This document shows positions 12,142-23,561 of a stretch of 64,000 bases of DNA, in pieces. Each line of letters begins with the position of its first letter. Position 1 is the stretch's first letter. A program made the translations under genes and the position numbers. The notes under the pieces are model-generated. The model saw only the letters and a program-made list of their open reading frames with translations. It was not told the origin of the DNA and did no database searches. This DNA comes from Cytospora piceicola (Eukaryota > Ascomycota > Sordariomycetes > Diaporthales > Cytosporaceae): NCBI GenBank assembly GCA_023375675.1, contig JALQBC010000004.1:806001-870000 (forward strand), read 5' to 3'.

Positions 12142-13113
12142 CTACAACGACTTCTCAATATCCATAACCTCCTTGATCCCCTCCTCAATCGACGCCACCC
12201 TAGCCGTCTCCAGCCTCTTCAGCGGCCTCCTGCCATGCCCGCCATAGCCGAAGTAGCTCTGGATAGCCTGCTTAGTCCCGGGCACGGCCGCCTTGGTCAG
12301 CACCCAGTCGCACTTGGACAGCACCTTCTGCAGCTGCTCGGCCTCCTCCCTCTTGCCCTCGGCGTACAGGTTCCACACGCGCGTGCAGACCTTGGGCATG
12401 ACGTTGGCGCCGCCGGCGATGATGCCGCTGCCGCCCGAGATGAGCGTCTGCGTGGTGAAGTCGCACATGCCGCCGAAGGCCATGTAGCCCGACCCCTCGG
12501 ACCACGGCGTCTTGGCGCCCGTGGCCAGCGCCACGCGCGTCAGCTTGCCCGTGTTGCCGCACGTGAACTTGGTGCCGACGATGTTGGGGTGCTGCGCCAG
12601 CTTGATGAGCAGGTCCGAGTCCATGTCGATGCCCGCCACGGCGCCGGGGTAGTTGTACAGGATCAGGGGCAGGGGGGACCCGTCGGCCACGGCGGTGAAG
12701 TAGCCATACACGGCCTCCTCGTCCATCAGCCCGCGGAAGTAGCTGGGAGGGAGCAGGAGCACGTAGTCGCCGCCGGCCTTCTCGGACAGCTTGCACAGCT
12801 CGATGGTACCCTTGACGCTGCCCTCGGTCGCGCCGACGACGACGGGTGTGTCCTTGAAGCCGGCCTCGTCTAGCGCCTCGCGGGTTGCGGTGGTCACGGC
12901 TAGCTTCTCCTCGCGTGTGCAGTGAGCTGCCTCGCCGTTGGATCCCATCACGACAAGGCCGACGAGACCGTCGCGGACGAGGCGCTGGGAGTGCTTCTTG
13001 ATGGTAGGGATGTCGAGCTCTTCGGTCTCTGGGTCGAAGAAGGTCATAGTAGGGGCGTAGATACCGCAGGGCAGTACCCGCCGGGAGGTTACGGATCCGT
13101 TTGAGGTGGCCAT
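12142..13113 (-). CDS. gaaC: DapA-family aldolase, probable 2-keto-3-deoxy-L-galactonate aldolase
   Basis: Single exon, 323 residues. The class I aldolase of the dihydrodipicolinate synthase family is clear: GSNGEA at 57-62 (pyruvate carboxylate loop), the catalytic tyrosine in YNYPG near 155, and the Schiff-base lysine Lys182 in IVGTKFTC. Fungi make lysine through alpha-aminoadipate and do not need DapA, so a sugar-acid aldolase is expected. The divergent neighbour 2.4 kb away is a Gfo/Idh/MocA reductase of the gaaA/gar2 type; in Aspergillus niger and Botrytis the gaaC/lga1 and gaaA/gar2 genes form just such a head-to-head pair. Hence the likely reaction is splitting 2-keto-3-deoxy-L-galactonate to pyruvate and L-glyceraldehyde. 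Alternatives are a 4-hydroxy-2-oxoglutarate or rhamnonate-pathway aldolase. Confidence 0.78.
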   Translation of the reverse strand: MATSNGSVTSRRVLPCGIYAPTMTFFDPETEELDIPTIKKHSQRLVRDGLVGLVVMGSNGEAAHCTREEKLAVTTATREALDEAGFKDTPVVVGATEGSVKGTIELCKLSEKAGGDYVLLLPPSYFRGLMDEEAVYGYFTAVADGSPLPLILYNYPGAVAGIDMDSDLLIKLAQHPNIVGTKFTCGNTGKLTRVALATGAKTPWSEGSGYMAFGGMCDFTTQTLISGGSGIIAGGANVMPKVCTRVWNLYAEGKREEAEQLQKVLSKCDWVLTKAAVPGTKQAIQSYFGYGGHGRRPLKRLETARVASIEEGIKEVMDIEKSL

Positions 13114-15489
13114 GGTGATTCCAAAGGCTTGCAGAGAAACGACAACAGACTATATGAGAAGGATGGTGGTGCCAGGAGGTGAGGGACGGTGAGTAAGTAG
13201 TAAAAGTCAAGGAAAAGTAAGGAGGCCAAGGGACCTGAACCTGATTATATATATAGCATAAGCCCTTGCAAGACAGGCAGCACGATATATCAGTTTTTCA
13301 TGACCTAATGGTAACGGAGAGCCGGTCGCGGGGCGACAACCTTGGAAGGTATGTGCTGTACTATGCAGCAAAGGTCAACTGTGGGTGTGTCGTGAAGACA
13401 TTGGCCCGAAACAAAGAACGAACCGAATCAGGATACCACACTGGTGGTGCTATGTAGTCACGCTCTCAGGTGCCGGTCAGAGATGAACCCTGTCATAACA
13501 GGCGCAGGGACGGGGTGATAGAAGCCATGGAAGGATGAGAGAAGTTCAGACCGGACAAATCCGGGGATGATGCATGAGGTGGTGTGGGGGGGCTAGTCCG
13601 GCAACCGTGTTATGTATTGTAGGAAGCTGAAGGGAAGATGTGCCTTTTCCATGGCTGTGAATAGATAGATGGTCTTTCCTGGGGTCACCTCGACGATGCT
13701 TCATGCGTGTGGAGATATCTGCAGTCAGAATGGTGCTTTGCCGGGCTTGTATGTAATTGCTGGGATCCGGTGACCTGTGTGGCAGACCTGGTCCTGCAGG
13801 CAAGAGAATCAAATCAGGTCACACAACGTCGAGGTCGTTACCCTTCAGATGCGAGTAAGCCCGTACTATATTTGTATGTACACAGGTACCCGAGTCGTGC
13901 CATTCGAGGGTTTGAGATTCCTCGACCATGCGAGCTAGCATGAAGTAACTGGCGTCGGTATTGCTTGCGACTGTGACGTTGCTCCGATCGATCGTGGCAC
14001 CTTCTGCAGCAGTAGCTCTAATCGAAAGAATATGAACAATGAAACCGTCCTTTCCTCCATCGACTTATGCATGAGGGGATGTACCTTGGGTACTAGTAGT
14101 ATCACAGTACGCTAGAGATACGTCGTGAAGGACGTTGAAGGAAGTGGAGGACACAGTCAATATCAGGGACGGTGGAGATGCATAGACCACTTTGCCTGCG
14201 CTGCGGCAGAATGGCGGGGGACAATTTGACATGGATATTCTCTCCATTGGCTGCGAAAGGAAGGCGGTATGGAACCACGAGATGGAAGAGATGGTTGATC
14301 ATACACAGTAGACCTTGTATAATGCTACAATGCTACAATATGTGCAGAGCACGCGATTTCGGCCGTGGCTGGGAAGTTATCAACTGACAGATAGATCTGA
14401 TGCCGGGGAAGGAGTGGAACGGCGGTCGTTCCATGATGGTGGGTTCCAAGGTTGTCAGAAGAGACATTTGAAAGGACGGAAGATTTGCAAGAGGAAATTC
14501 CACGAATGAAAGAGAGGCAAATTCGAAAAGGCTGGTCCTTGTTGAATGTTCTTTCGGGTAAACTTTGCCGGAGGGAAACATTGACTTGCACCAAAAAGAA
14601 GAACGAAAGGATGAACGCCGGCGGGCCCAGGTCGATTAAATAAGCGGATCATGACCCCGCTGTGGCTCCGTTTTCGCGGGGCAGTAACGTGGGGGCGGGG
14701 GTTATACTGTACTGAACCGTTCAAAGTACCTGGGTAAGTACACCCACTACGCTGGTACATACTGTCATCGTATATACCTACCTAGGGTAGACAACACTTA
14801 CCGTTCAGGGAGGCAGGGAATACGGTGCCTATGTAGCGCCCGATGCTCGGCACCTCTTCTCCCAAAGTCCCAGTGAGACCTGTTAATACCTACCTACCTC
14901 TTGAGGATCCTTTGATACAAACAGCTAAACAGTGAGTCTGGTTGATACGACGAAAACTGCTCCAAGAGAGATTTAGCTAGATCTCCCTGAGACCCCGTGT
15001 ACTGGAAGTTGATGGGAGGGATATTTTACGGAACTCGGAACACGATCCACAGATCACAAGGTCAAAAAGAGGCTTCATTAAACTTACCTAGGTAACCTTG
15101 AAGGCTATAAGTCAAAGGAACCCCTGCCATTTTATTTGCATGTATCTATTGGTTTGATTCGCTGCCCCTCCATGCTGTCCCCTCTCCTCGGTCAATTTCT
15201 CCGATGCCATCCTCAGGGTACCGGTACATACTTAAGTACACAATAGTGAATGATCTACTACATTACGTACGTACCTAGGTAGGTGACTGGCTGGGCAAAC
15301 TCACATGTCTGTTATTTAGTAGACCTGGAAGAACTGATTGGTCTCATCGTGATCTCGACTGTCTCTCTCCTCCCTTGCTCCTTACTGCTGCACTCTCACC
15401 CATCATTGATCCGTCTCTGTCCCGTCCCCTGACACTACACACAACCCGTCTTGTAAAACGAGAAGGGCAACACGATAAGCCTCGACACA
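13114..15489. promoter_or_regulatory. Shared divergent promoter region, gaaC-like / gaaA-like
   Basis: This 2.4 kb separates the two start codons. It is free of supported genes. On the aldolase side TATATATATA lies at 13246-13255, about 135 bases before the ATG. On the reductase side there is a palindrome-type TACCTAGGTAGG at 15271-15284 and a long pyrimidine-rich run at about 15356-15440 ending 50 bases before the ATG, a common fungal promoter feature. I looked for the CCNCCAA element bound by the galacturonate regulator GaaR in Aspergillus and did not see a copy on either strand; this is a by-eye negative. Confidence 0.5.
13246..13255 (-). promoter_or_regulatory. Candidate TATA element of the aldolase gene
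   Basis: TATATATATA about 135 bases upstream of the aldolase start codon, in an otherwise mixed-composition region. Position fits a TATA box with an 80-100 base leader. No transcription start is known. Confidence 0.4.
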
Positions 15490-16859
15490 ATGGAGCCCCT
15501 TAACGTCTTGATGGTGAGTCCCCGCCTGTCAGTATGTCATAAGTCAATATACTGATCATCAAGCCATAGATCGGTACTGGCGAGTACACCACCGGCTTTG
15601 TTGGAGGTGGTGCTTCTGGGTCAGACAAGAAAGTCGGCGTCGTCGGATTGTCCATGTTCGACCTGCGCCGTCGGGGCAAGGTTGGCAAGTTGGGCATGGC
15701 TGGCGTCAATGGAAAGAAGTTCCCCGCCATCCGTGAGTTTTCTTTCCCTTGAGGCTTGGGGCCAAGATCTTAGGTGCTGATTTGGTACCACCCAGGGGAA
15801 CATCTCCACAAGAACATCCAACTGGCCTACAACAACCTAGACACCTCCTTTGACTCGTTCCCTGACAACAACTCGGTCGACCCGGACGCCTTCAAGAAGG
15901 CCATCGACCAGCTCAAGCCGGGCGATGCCATTACCATCTTCACCCCTGACACCACTCACTTCCCCATAGCCCTTTATGCAGTTGAGCGCGGCATCCACGT
16001 CATGATCACCAAGCCCGCCGTCAAGCTTCTTGAGCACCATATCAAGCTTATCGAGGCCGCAGAGAAGCACGGTGTCTATGTGTACATTGAGCACCACAAG
16101 CGGTACGACCCGGCCTACTCGGACGCCCGCTTCCGCTCCCAGAAGCTGGGCGACTTCAACTACTTCTACAGCTACATGTCCCAGCCCAAATCCCAGCTCG
16201 AGACCTTCAAGGCGTGGGCGGGCGTCGAGTCGGACATCAGCTACTACCTTAACAGCCACCACATCGACATCTGTGACTCCATGGTCACACAGCTAGGCTA
16301 CGTGCCCGTCAAGGTCTCCGCCTCCGCCTCCAAGGGCGTCGCCACCAGCCTGGGCTGCAACGAGGCGACCGAAGACACCATCTCCCTGCTCGTCCACTGG
16401 GAAAAGCCCTCGGAGCCGGGCAAGCACGCCACGGGCGTCTACACGGCGTCCTGGACCGCCCCCCAGAAGGCGGGCGTCCACTCCAACCAGTACTTCCACT
16501 ACCTCGCCGAGCACGGCGAGGTGCGGGTCGACCAGGCCAAGCGCGGCTACGACGTGGCCGAGGACAGCGCCGGCCAGCTGATGTGGTACAACCCCTTCTA
16601 CATGCGCTACGCCCCCGACGAGGACGGCAACTTCAACGGCCAGACCGGGTACGGCTACATCTCCATGGAGAAGTTCGTGGACGGGTGCCGCGCGCTGAAC
16701 GCCAAGAGCCTGATGCCCAAGGACCTGGACGCGAAGGGGCTGCCGACGCTGAGGAACACGATTGCCACGACGGCGATCCTGGAGGCCGGGCGGAGGGGTA
16801 TCGATGAGAACCGGGATGTGAGGATCGAGTCCGAGGGTGGGGTGTGGAAGCTGGTCTAA
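15490..16859 (+). CDS. gaaA: Gfo/Idh/MocA-family oxidoreductase, probable D-galacturonate reductase
   Basis: Three exons (15490-15513, 15570-15732, 15796-16859) give 416 residues. The tiny first exon encodes MEPLNVLM, and exon 2 continues [14 protein letters not shown], the nucleotide-binding loop of a Rossmann fold. [13 protein letters not shown] near residue 130 is the family's central motif (usually EKP; TKP here), and [11 protein letters not shown] follows. The C-terminal half is the alpha/beta substrate domain. Fungal D-galacturonate reductases of the GaaA/Gar2 type belong here, as distinct from the aldo-keto-type Gar1. The divergent DapA-family aldolase next door supports that role: NAD(P)H-dependent reduction of D-galacturonate to L-galactonate, the first step of pectin-sugar use. 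The family call is secure; substrate rests on context and on my recollection of the N-terminal motif. Confidence 0.8.
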
Positions 16860-17025
16860 TAGTGCACACGTCCTCGTTCTGTGAGATCTGCGTGGCAAAA
16901 GGTTGCAACTGGATATCACGGGTGCGAATTTCTGTTTCTGGATATCTTCTACAGCATGGACAACCTTCCTTCTGTGAGACTTCTATTTCGATCATCGGAA
17001 AATGCCTTTCCGTCTTTCCATATGC

Positions 17026-17765
17026 TTAGGATGTCGCGCAGGTGCACTGTTGGTAGTCAGATGTCGCGGCGCTGGGACAATCCACTTCCTCAAAATCAAC
17101 GACGACGTTGTCACCGAAGACCTCACTCTCGGCCATGATGTCAAAGTGGTAGCTATACCCATAAGAATTCGTAGACCTGGAGGACCCCAATATTGTCAGC
17201 AACCCTCGCCATAACCTTTCTCTCTTTTTCTCTCTCTTTCTTTTCCACTTGGGCACCGCATCATCACGCACCTCAAGAGCAGACAGAAACAACTCACCCA
17301 GAATTAGGACACCACTGCGCATTTCCATTGTATGGACACAGGTTCGTCAACATCACGGTGATGCTCTCGCCCGCCGCGCCCCCAGCCCCGCAAGTACCGC
17401 AAACGGGGCTCCCTGTCGACGTCAACCTGTAACAAGTCCCGCATCCCGAGCCGCACCAACTCCCCGACCCGAAGAGGGCCTGCGATCCGGCTGCGGTGTA
17501 GACGCCCGCCGAGACGCCCGTCTGCCAGGAGTAGCACGAGCTGCCGCTCCCGCAGCCGCAGGCGCCTACTGTGCCGTCATAGTATCGCTGGATGGTGGAA
17601 GAGTGGTTGTCAGTATTGAATGCCTTTTTTGGGGGGGGGGGGAGGTGGCAGCTGGATCTGGGAGGATGGCGGGGGGGGGGGGGCTCATACTGTTGTGCTG
17701 GCCTTACCGCTCAGGGCTGTGACGGCCGATGCCATTATGAACGGCATTGTGATGGTCAGCTTCAT
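17026..17765 (-). CDS. GH45 endoglucanase, EGV/Cel45A type, catalytic domain only
   Basis: Secreted endo-beta-1,4-glucanase. Exons 17765-17691, 17587-17298 and 17176-17026 join through introns of 103 and 121 nt to give 171 residues. Residues 1-20 are a signal peptide (MKLTITMPFIMASAVTALSG). The mature protein begins with STTRYYDG, whose aspartate is the expected catalytic base, and has GACGCG, VYTAAGSQALF, NLCPYNGNAQWCP and then YSYHFDIM, whose aspartate is the catalytic acid. Cysteines are dense, as needed for the six-stranded barrel. It closely follows the catalytic domain of Trichoderma EGV but stops after the last cysteines, without linker or cellulose-binding CBM1. The first intron holds two long poly-C tracts (sense strand). 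Gene ends 166 bases from the convergent reductase. Confidence 0.93.
17631..17683. repeat. Two poly-G tracts (12 and 13 G) in a 103-nt intron
   Basis: G12 at 17631-17642 and G13 at 17671-17683 on the plus strand, that is poly-C on the transcribed message strand, both inside the first GH45 intron. A third tract of about ten G lies at 17971-17980 in the promoter. The runs could fold as G-quadruplexes in DNA and are prone to sequencing error; splicing is unaffected by small length changes. Confidence 0.9.
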
Positions 17766-18805
17766 CTCGGATTTGGTGAGTGTGAATGGAGGATTGGTTC
17801 TGTGTGTAGTTGAGGGGACGCTGCCGAGGTAGAGATCACTCTTTCTCTTGGACTAAGCTTCAGCAGTTCTCCTCTTATATAGTCCAACCACTACAGCCAA
17901 ACCATGACATCTCGCACAACAGCCTTTCGGAAGATAACGATGTCATTGTCGGCATGGTATTTGCATTCAATTGGGGGGGGGGGCATGGTTCCTTCGCCAT
18001 GGGGGCCCAGATGTTGGGTAATGAAGTATTCCGGCTCAATCGGGCATCCAGCCTATTTCTCTATATAAAAAGGCATGTATATGAAGAAATGATGTGCTGA
18101 TAACCCTCCTACCATAGTCACGGTCCACTATGAAAGGAACAAAGTCCGTAAAGTCCGTCTATCGAGCTGTCAAAACTCGAACTACCTTGCCGGATGCCGT
18201 TGTGTTTGGTCCCGGAGATGAAGTGTCCCATGATACGATCGATACTGGGTGAGGTTATGGAGGAGGAGCATCCGATAGATGAATCCGGCGTTGGTGTCCA
18301 TCTGTCCCTGACAAACCACCCCTATTTCCCCTAAGTCGCCTCTTGAAAAAAATCTCTGAATGCCGGTCCGCGTGGTTTTTGGAAACGGAAGTGAGGTATT
18401 GGTGTGGCACATTTCGTTGTGGGCTTGGAGGAAAATTCGGGGTTACGGCTCGACGTCTCTCAACCTTATACGGGGGCGCCTTGCTTCGGGACAGCAAACC
18501 TGGGAATGCCAAATTGAACCTGTAGATCTCAACGGGCGGGTCCCCGAAATACCGAGCTGACATTGGATGAGTGGCTTCAAATAAATGTTGCCATGTGTAG
18601 GACGACAGGGAGACATCATTCCGTACCGGGGATATATCACATAGTTTCCGAACCCTCCACAAAGACTTAATATCCCACGCGGAATGCTCATTGTACGTGA
18701 TGTATAATTCAACCATGCATTTGGTATATAATATTCTAACTCCAGACTCGTTCAGCGAGCGATGACCAGCAACCCGCTGAACTCGTAGCAACTCACATGA
18801 TCGCT
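17766..18805. other. Intergenic, GH45 promoter and transporter 3' flank
   Basis: About 1 kb with no supported gene. It must hold the promoter of the GH45 gene (leftward). TATATAAAAA at 18062-18071 and TATATA near 17877 are possible TATA elements for it, about 300 and 110 bases upstream. An open frame of 178 codons on the minus strand (18255-18791) lacks any domain and is taken as chance. Confidence 0.5.
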
Positions 18806-20738
18806 TTAAACGTCCGCCATCCCTGATGTCGAAGGATGACCAGAACGACCCCGGTCATAACTCGACTTTCCCGGCTCGACCTCGTCCTCCCCTTCTTCAT
18901 AGGTGGACTCGCTCATGAGAGGGCTGTTAGCCCGGATCTTCTCGCCCTTGAACAACAGCACCACGGGAATCGGCACCATGGCCAGACCGATGAAACCCAG
19001 GAGCGAGCCCGCCCATCCGAAACCAAGGTTGGTGAACAACGGCTTGGACGCCAGGGGCAAGAAGGCGCCAAAGATGTTCCTCCCCAGGGACGCCGCGGAG
19101 AGCGCCGACGCCGCGTACTTCTCGTAGGCGTCCGTCAGGTAGTTCACCACACCGAGGTAGATGCTGTAGATACCGATACCGACGCACGCGATGCCACACG
19201 TGGGAACGATCCAGTGCACATCGCTCTTGCAGCTCCATCCGTACCAGAACAGACCCGCGGCGAACAGGACCGAGCCGGGGAGGGCGCTGTACAGTCTCGC
19301 CTCTGGGATGGGCTTGCCGGGCCTCTCCTTGTTCCTGCGTGCGGAGCCCTGGTACAGAGAGTCCTGCAGCGGGTTGATGAAGGTCGCGATGATGGCTCCG
19401 GCACTGATGGCGAGCTGTACCAGGCCGGTCTGCATCGTGTCGAATTTGTATGCCGACTGGAAGGTCTGGACGACGCTGCTGAAGAACAGGAAGAGGATTC
19501 CCCATGCGAATGACACCCATAGCGTGAAGAAGATGACGACGGGCTCGGTGGTAAGCATCTTTGCCGGACGGTAAAAGGACAGCTTGATGAGCTCCAAGAT
19601 AGGCGGTCGGTTGAGTTCGCTCTCGGCGTAGATCGGCTTATCCGTTTCCTTTCTGAGCTTCTTTGCGCGCCTTGCCAGGATGACATCGCCACGGGTCTCG
19701 CGGAGGATGAACCAGAATATCGGGATGAGACCTGCGTTGTAGATGATCTGAACGTAGAAAATCCACCTCCAGGGGAACGACTTATGGATCTGGACAATCG
19801 CACTTCCCACAAATGGACCCAGCGCAATGCCTGCGACCGAAGTGAAACCGAAGAGAGACATCGGCAAGGAACGAGCTTTGTCACCCTTCCAGACATCTGC
19901 GATACTGCCACCAACAATGTTGATAGAGACTGATGATGCACCACCTCCAAACTGCAGGATGATTGATGATTAGCTACGTGATCCTCGAAGTCCATAACTT
20001 TAGAGATAAGGTACACGTACGAATCGGGTGACAATGAGAGTGGCAAAGTTTTGAGCAAAGGCAGAGCCGAAGAGGAAAGCAACAAATATAATGTATGCTC
20101 CGAAATATCTAGAAGCAATCATAGTGTTAGCATGGATCCGCATCGAGCCTATATCCCGCCCGGGCCCAATCGACAACTGAGGGGACAACATACCCAGGCA
20201 TGCGGCCCTTAGACTCAGTCAGCGGCACGAAAATCAAGGGCCAGACGGCTGCGCCTATATTCCAGCTAACAGTAGCCCAGATCGAATTGTCGAAAGGCGA
20301 CTCCTGGATGTTGAACTCCGAGGCGTAGTAAGTACCTCCCGCGCCGTAACTTCCCGCCGGGAGACCAGTGAGAATGGACACGAAGCAGACCGTCACTGTG
20401 AGCACCCATTTGTATAATGGCGACCAGTTGAAGGGGTTGTCTGGGTCATCTGGCCCGTACCAGGAATGGATAATCTTGCCATCCTCAGTGACCTTTTCCG
20501 CGCCGGGAACATCGGCCGCTTGCCGCTCTCGGTCTGGCATAGCAGCGTGCTCAACTGTGGCGGGCCTTGCTTCGTCTGACAACGAGAAGCGCGAATTTTC
20601 GTCTGTTCATACACTTAGCTGTTTATTCTTGATTATGCAGGGGGGGTTGGCAGAAAGAGTCGCTATGATAAACATACTATGTCCTGGTGGCGCAGAAGAC
20701 CGGTGTTCCTCCTTTTCACTGTCGTACTTCTCAGACAT
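18806..20738 (-). CDS. MFS transporter, DHA1-type drug/H+ antiporter
   Basis: Plasma-membrane exporter. Four exons (20738-20678, 20602-20194, 20108-20021, 19951-18806) give 567 residues; introns of 75, 85 and 69 nt are all GT-AG and keep phase. The start is the ATG at 20738; the apparent frame start at 20582 is only TTG. A long acidic/basic N-terminal tail leads to GPDDPDNPFNWS, typical of the DHA1 group, then twelve predicted membrane spans. The loop 2-3 motif is degenerate (ESKGRMPGYGRYF), and the FGGGASSVSINIVGGSIADVW block of span 5 with its G-rich motif C region follows. A charged cytosolic loop near KLRKETDKP divides the halves. Substrate unknown. It is head to head with the DHA2 transporter 2.8 kb away. 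Confidence 0.87.
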
Positions 20739-23561
20739 GATGGCTGAGAATTGGTAACTCAAGCACAGGTGATCCGGATTTGTCTGAGGATCCTTTCGAA
20801 AAGCCAACAGCAGCAGATAGCTGGTATTTTTCTTTCAATTTTCCTTGATCTAAGAGATTTGGAGCCATATTTAAAAAAAAAAATTATTCCCGCGTACGTG
20901 GGCCCTGACTAAAGAAACTAAGTAGGAATGGTGTAAGTGACAATGACGGTTGTTTCGGACAAAAACCGACGTTTTCGGGTACTTCCAGGTTAGTAACAGA
21001 GGTGAAGTCATCGTGATGACGATCCTGAGTCGGTCCGCGGCACAATTGGGATTTTGCTGGAGACGGGCGCGCTGTTCGGAACGCTGTGACGTTTTCTGAT
21101 CCCACAACGCTGTGGTCCACCCTTATGATAGACCACGATATACCACCGAATTGAATGGTATTTGGCCGAGTTTGTTCCCCATTGCTAAGCCGCAGGCACT
21201 TGACCTGTGGCGACGCCGGCATTCAGACCTTCGCAGCACGGCAGATCAGCCTTAGTGGATTTTCAAGGATGATCGACGTTGAGGCTCTGGTTGTGTAAAA
21301 CCAAACCTGGCAGCCTGGGCCGACCGAGCCTAGAGTTGAACCCTAAAAGGCCTAGCTGAACCGTATTGTGGGGGCCTATGTCCTGAACATGAGCCACATA
21401 TCACAACGCCGGCACCCACTTGTTGAGGCTCATTCCGACACCCAACGGTCCGGCACCGTCCCGGGCGTGGACCTGCACACGGTACTCGGTCAATATCTGT
21501 GCTACTATAGTAAGTAGACGGGAACTCCCGCATCGTGTGTATATCAGCACCACACACGGGCCCGTCAAGGAGACTGCTTGATGACGAATGCCAATGCACG
21601 TGTGGACAATCCCAAGACACGCCGACCTCAGAGCAATCATGACCAAGGGCAAAGAGACTGCGAGACTACTGTGTGTATCTAGATACTCTCTCGACAACGA
21701 CTCCCTCGGAACTCCCCGGCTACAAGAATCCTGCATTCCTCCCCGCTGAGGCTGGGGAAACTATTCTCCAAGTGTAAATCCTCTCAAAGGACCACATCCA
21801 ACTGCCAGCTCAGTACGTGCATTTATATCTTGCCGAAGTGGTACCGAAGGCACGGAACAACAGGACGTCAACCCTTCGGACCACACCATTGCTCGTACAT
21901 ACCCTCGGCAAATTGGGGCGGACAATTTCGCTGTAGTGGGGCCGATTTGAGGCTTCTCTGGGGATGTTGGGGGAGCGGCCTGGAGGAGCCTGGAGGAGCC
22001 TGGAGGAGCCTGGGGAGCCTCACAGTTGGCAGCCCCTCAGCCCCTCAGAGTAGTCGGCACGCGAGGGTTAGTGTGGGATGTTAGTGGAATGTTTCATGCC
22101 TTTGATCTGCTGTGGCTCTCCAAAAAAGGGCCGAGATGACTACGGTCCCCGAGAGAGGCTCTCCGGTATCCGGCTGGTGTGGGCTACCCGAATCATTTTC
22201 CTCTTGGATTCGGGTTCCAAATATGGAGAGAAGGTGGCACGAGGCTGGGGTACAGATTCGTACAGAAGGTTAACTGGAACAAAGCACATGTACTACGACT
22301 CTGGTTACCGTTTGGCAGCGGGTCATCTTTCGGCGTAGCCTGAACACCCAAACCCCCAGTCTTTCAATGTTGACGAAGCTATCCAATGAAAGAATGCTGA
22401 TTTGGATGAAGAGTTGGAAAAACGCCATGAGTGTCCAGATTCCAGGTGACGTGTGTCGAATGTCGTACAGCAACGCCAAACACTGTGTGATATAGGCCGT
22501 ATATGCTTTGCTCGACTCTAGCATCAACGGCTTCGACAACGTGTGTTGCCACTCCACCTGGGCAGTCACTTGACGCTCCAGGACGCTAATACAACCAGTG
22601 AGATCCCAGACCAGACTACGAGGAAAGGAGGACATGTACCCACCGAAGCTTCGACTCCCAAGCCGCGGGCAATGCCTCCGTGCTTTCCTGCCCGCCCTAT
22701 TGCCGAGGACAAGCCTCTACCATACAGTACACAATCATCACTGGTCGCATCCTCGCTCGAGGAGTGACAGTAGTCGCGTTCAACGGCAGCAGTGCCTATG
22801 TACGCCGCCTGTGGCATTCGCAGTCGGGTTCTCTGGGGCCACAGCACAATCACTGTCAGATTCCATCCATCCCTACCTACCCTAGGGTAGGTATTCAATC
22901 GCACATCCGCTCCGCAGGCTTTGGAACAGTAATCGACATCACCTGTCTCGCCATCAAAGTAGCGGGGTAGATGGAAAGGTGCGATAAATTTGGGTGGTAG
23001 GATCGCTTTTGGAGTTTGATACACAAGAAGGTGTGATCCGGTAGTGCCATTGCTGGAACGGGCACGATGGATGGTGGCGATGATATCTGGATGGGATGAA
23101 AGATGACAAAAGTAGCTATAGCCCTAACCCTGATGTGCACATGAAGCTCGGGTGGCCCATTTTTTGGTGTATTGTTGCTGCAAAGGGCATCCATCTATTG
23201 TCGCTCGCCTCTTGATTACGGAACTAGAACCAGATTCAAGTGACGTATATCTCACTATTGACTTGTACATTCCATACCCGAAATGATATGAGTCGGCGAA
23301 GCCCCACTTACCGACACTCCGGAACTGACAGGCATGGCAGCCGGCCTTGCGTCAGTGACTCCAAAGTGCCGGCAATCGGACACGACTTTGCCTATCAAAG
23401 ATGCAAAGCCCGCGAGTGGGTGGGACTGCTTCCGCCATTGTCCTTTGATCTCGTTCTCTGCACAGTACTTACTGCCTTGGACTTCACGTCGGATATGTGA
23501 TATACGCACATTGAGGCTTCGCGGAATGAGATCTGGGTTTTGCAAATTTTGAACTGAAAAG
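20739..23561. other. Divergent intergenic region between two transporters
   Basis: 2.8 kb without a supported gene. It contains a four-copy decamer repeat at 21979-22020, an AGGGTAGG palindrome variant at 22873-22893 and an A/T run at 20872-20885. Frames of up to 170 codons run through it on both strands but share no codon bias with the neighbours. The length is more than two ordinary promoters need. Confidence 0.5.
21979..22020. repeat. CCTGGAGGAG tandem repeat
   Basis: The decamer CCTGGAGGAG is repeated three times perfectly, followed by CCTGGGGAG. It lies in the middle of the spacer between the two transporter genes. No link to a protein frame is supported. Confidence 0.85.

Noticed and set aside
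12272..13210. 312-codon frame overlapping the aldolase
   Set aside because: Shifted-frame shadow of a GC-rich exon; arginine- and histidine-rich nonsense, no motifs.
13114..15489. GaaR-type CCNCCAA sites in the shared promoter
   Set aside because: Near matches such as TCTCCCAAA and CTTGGAAGG were checked and do not fit the element.
20127..20582. Apparent start of the DHA1 transporter at 20582
   Set aside because: That codon is TTG; a short upstream exon (20738-20678) with a good donor and acceptor supplies a proper ATG in frame.
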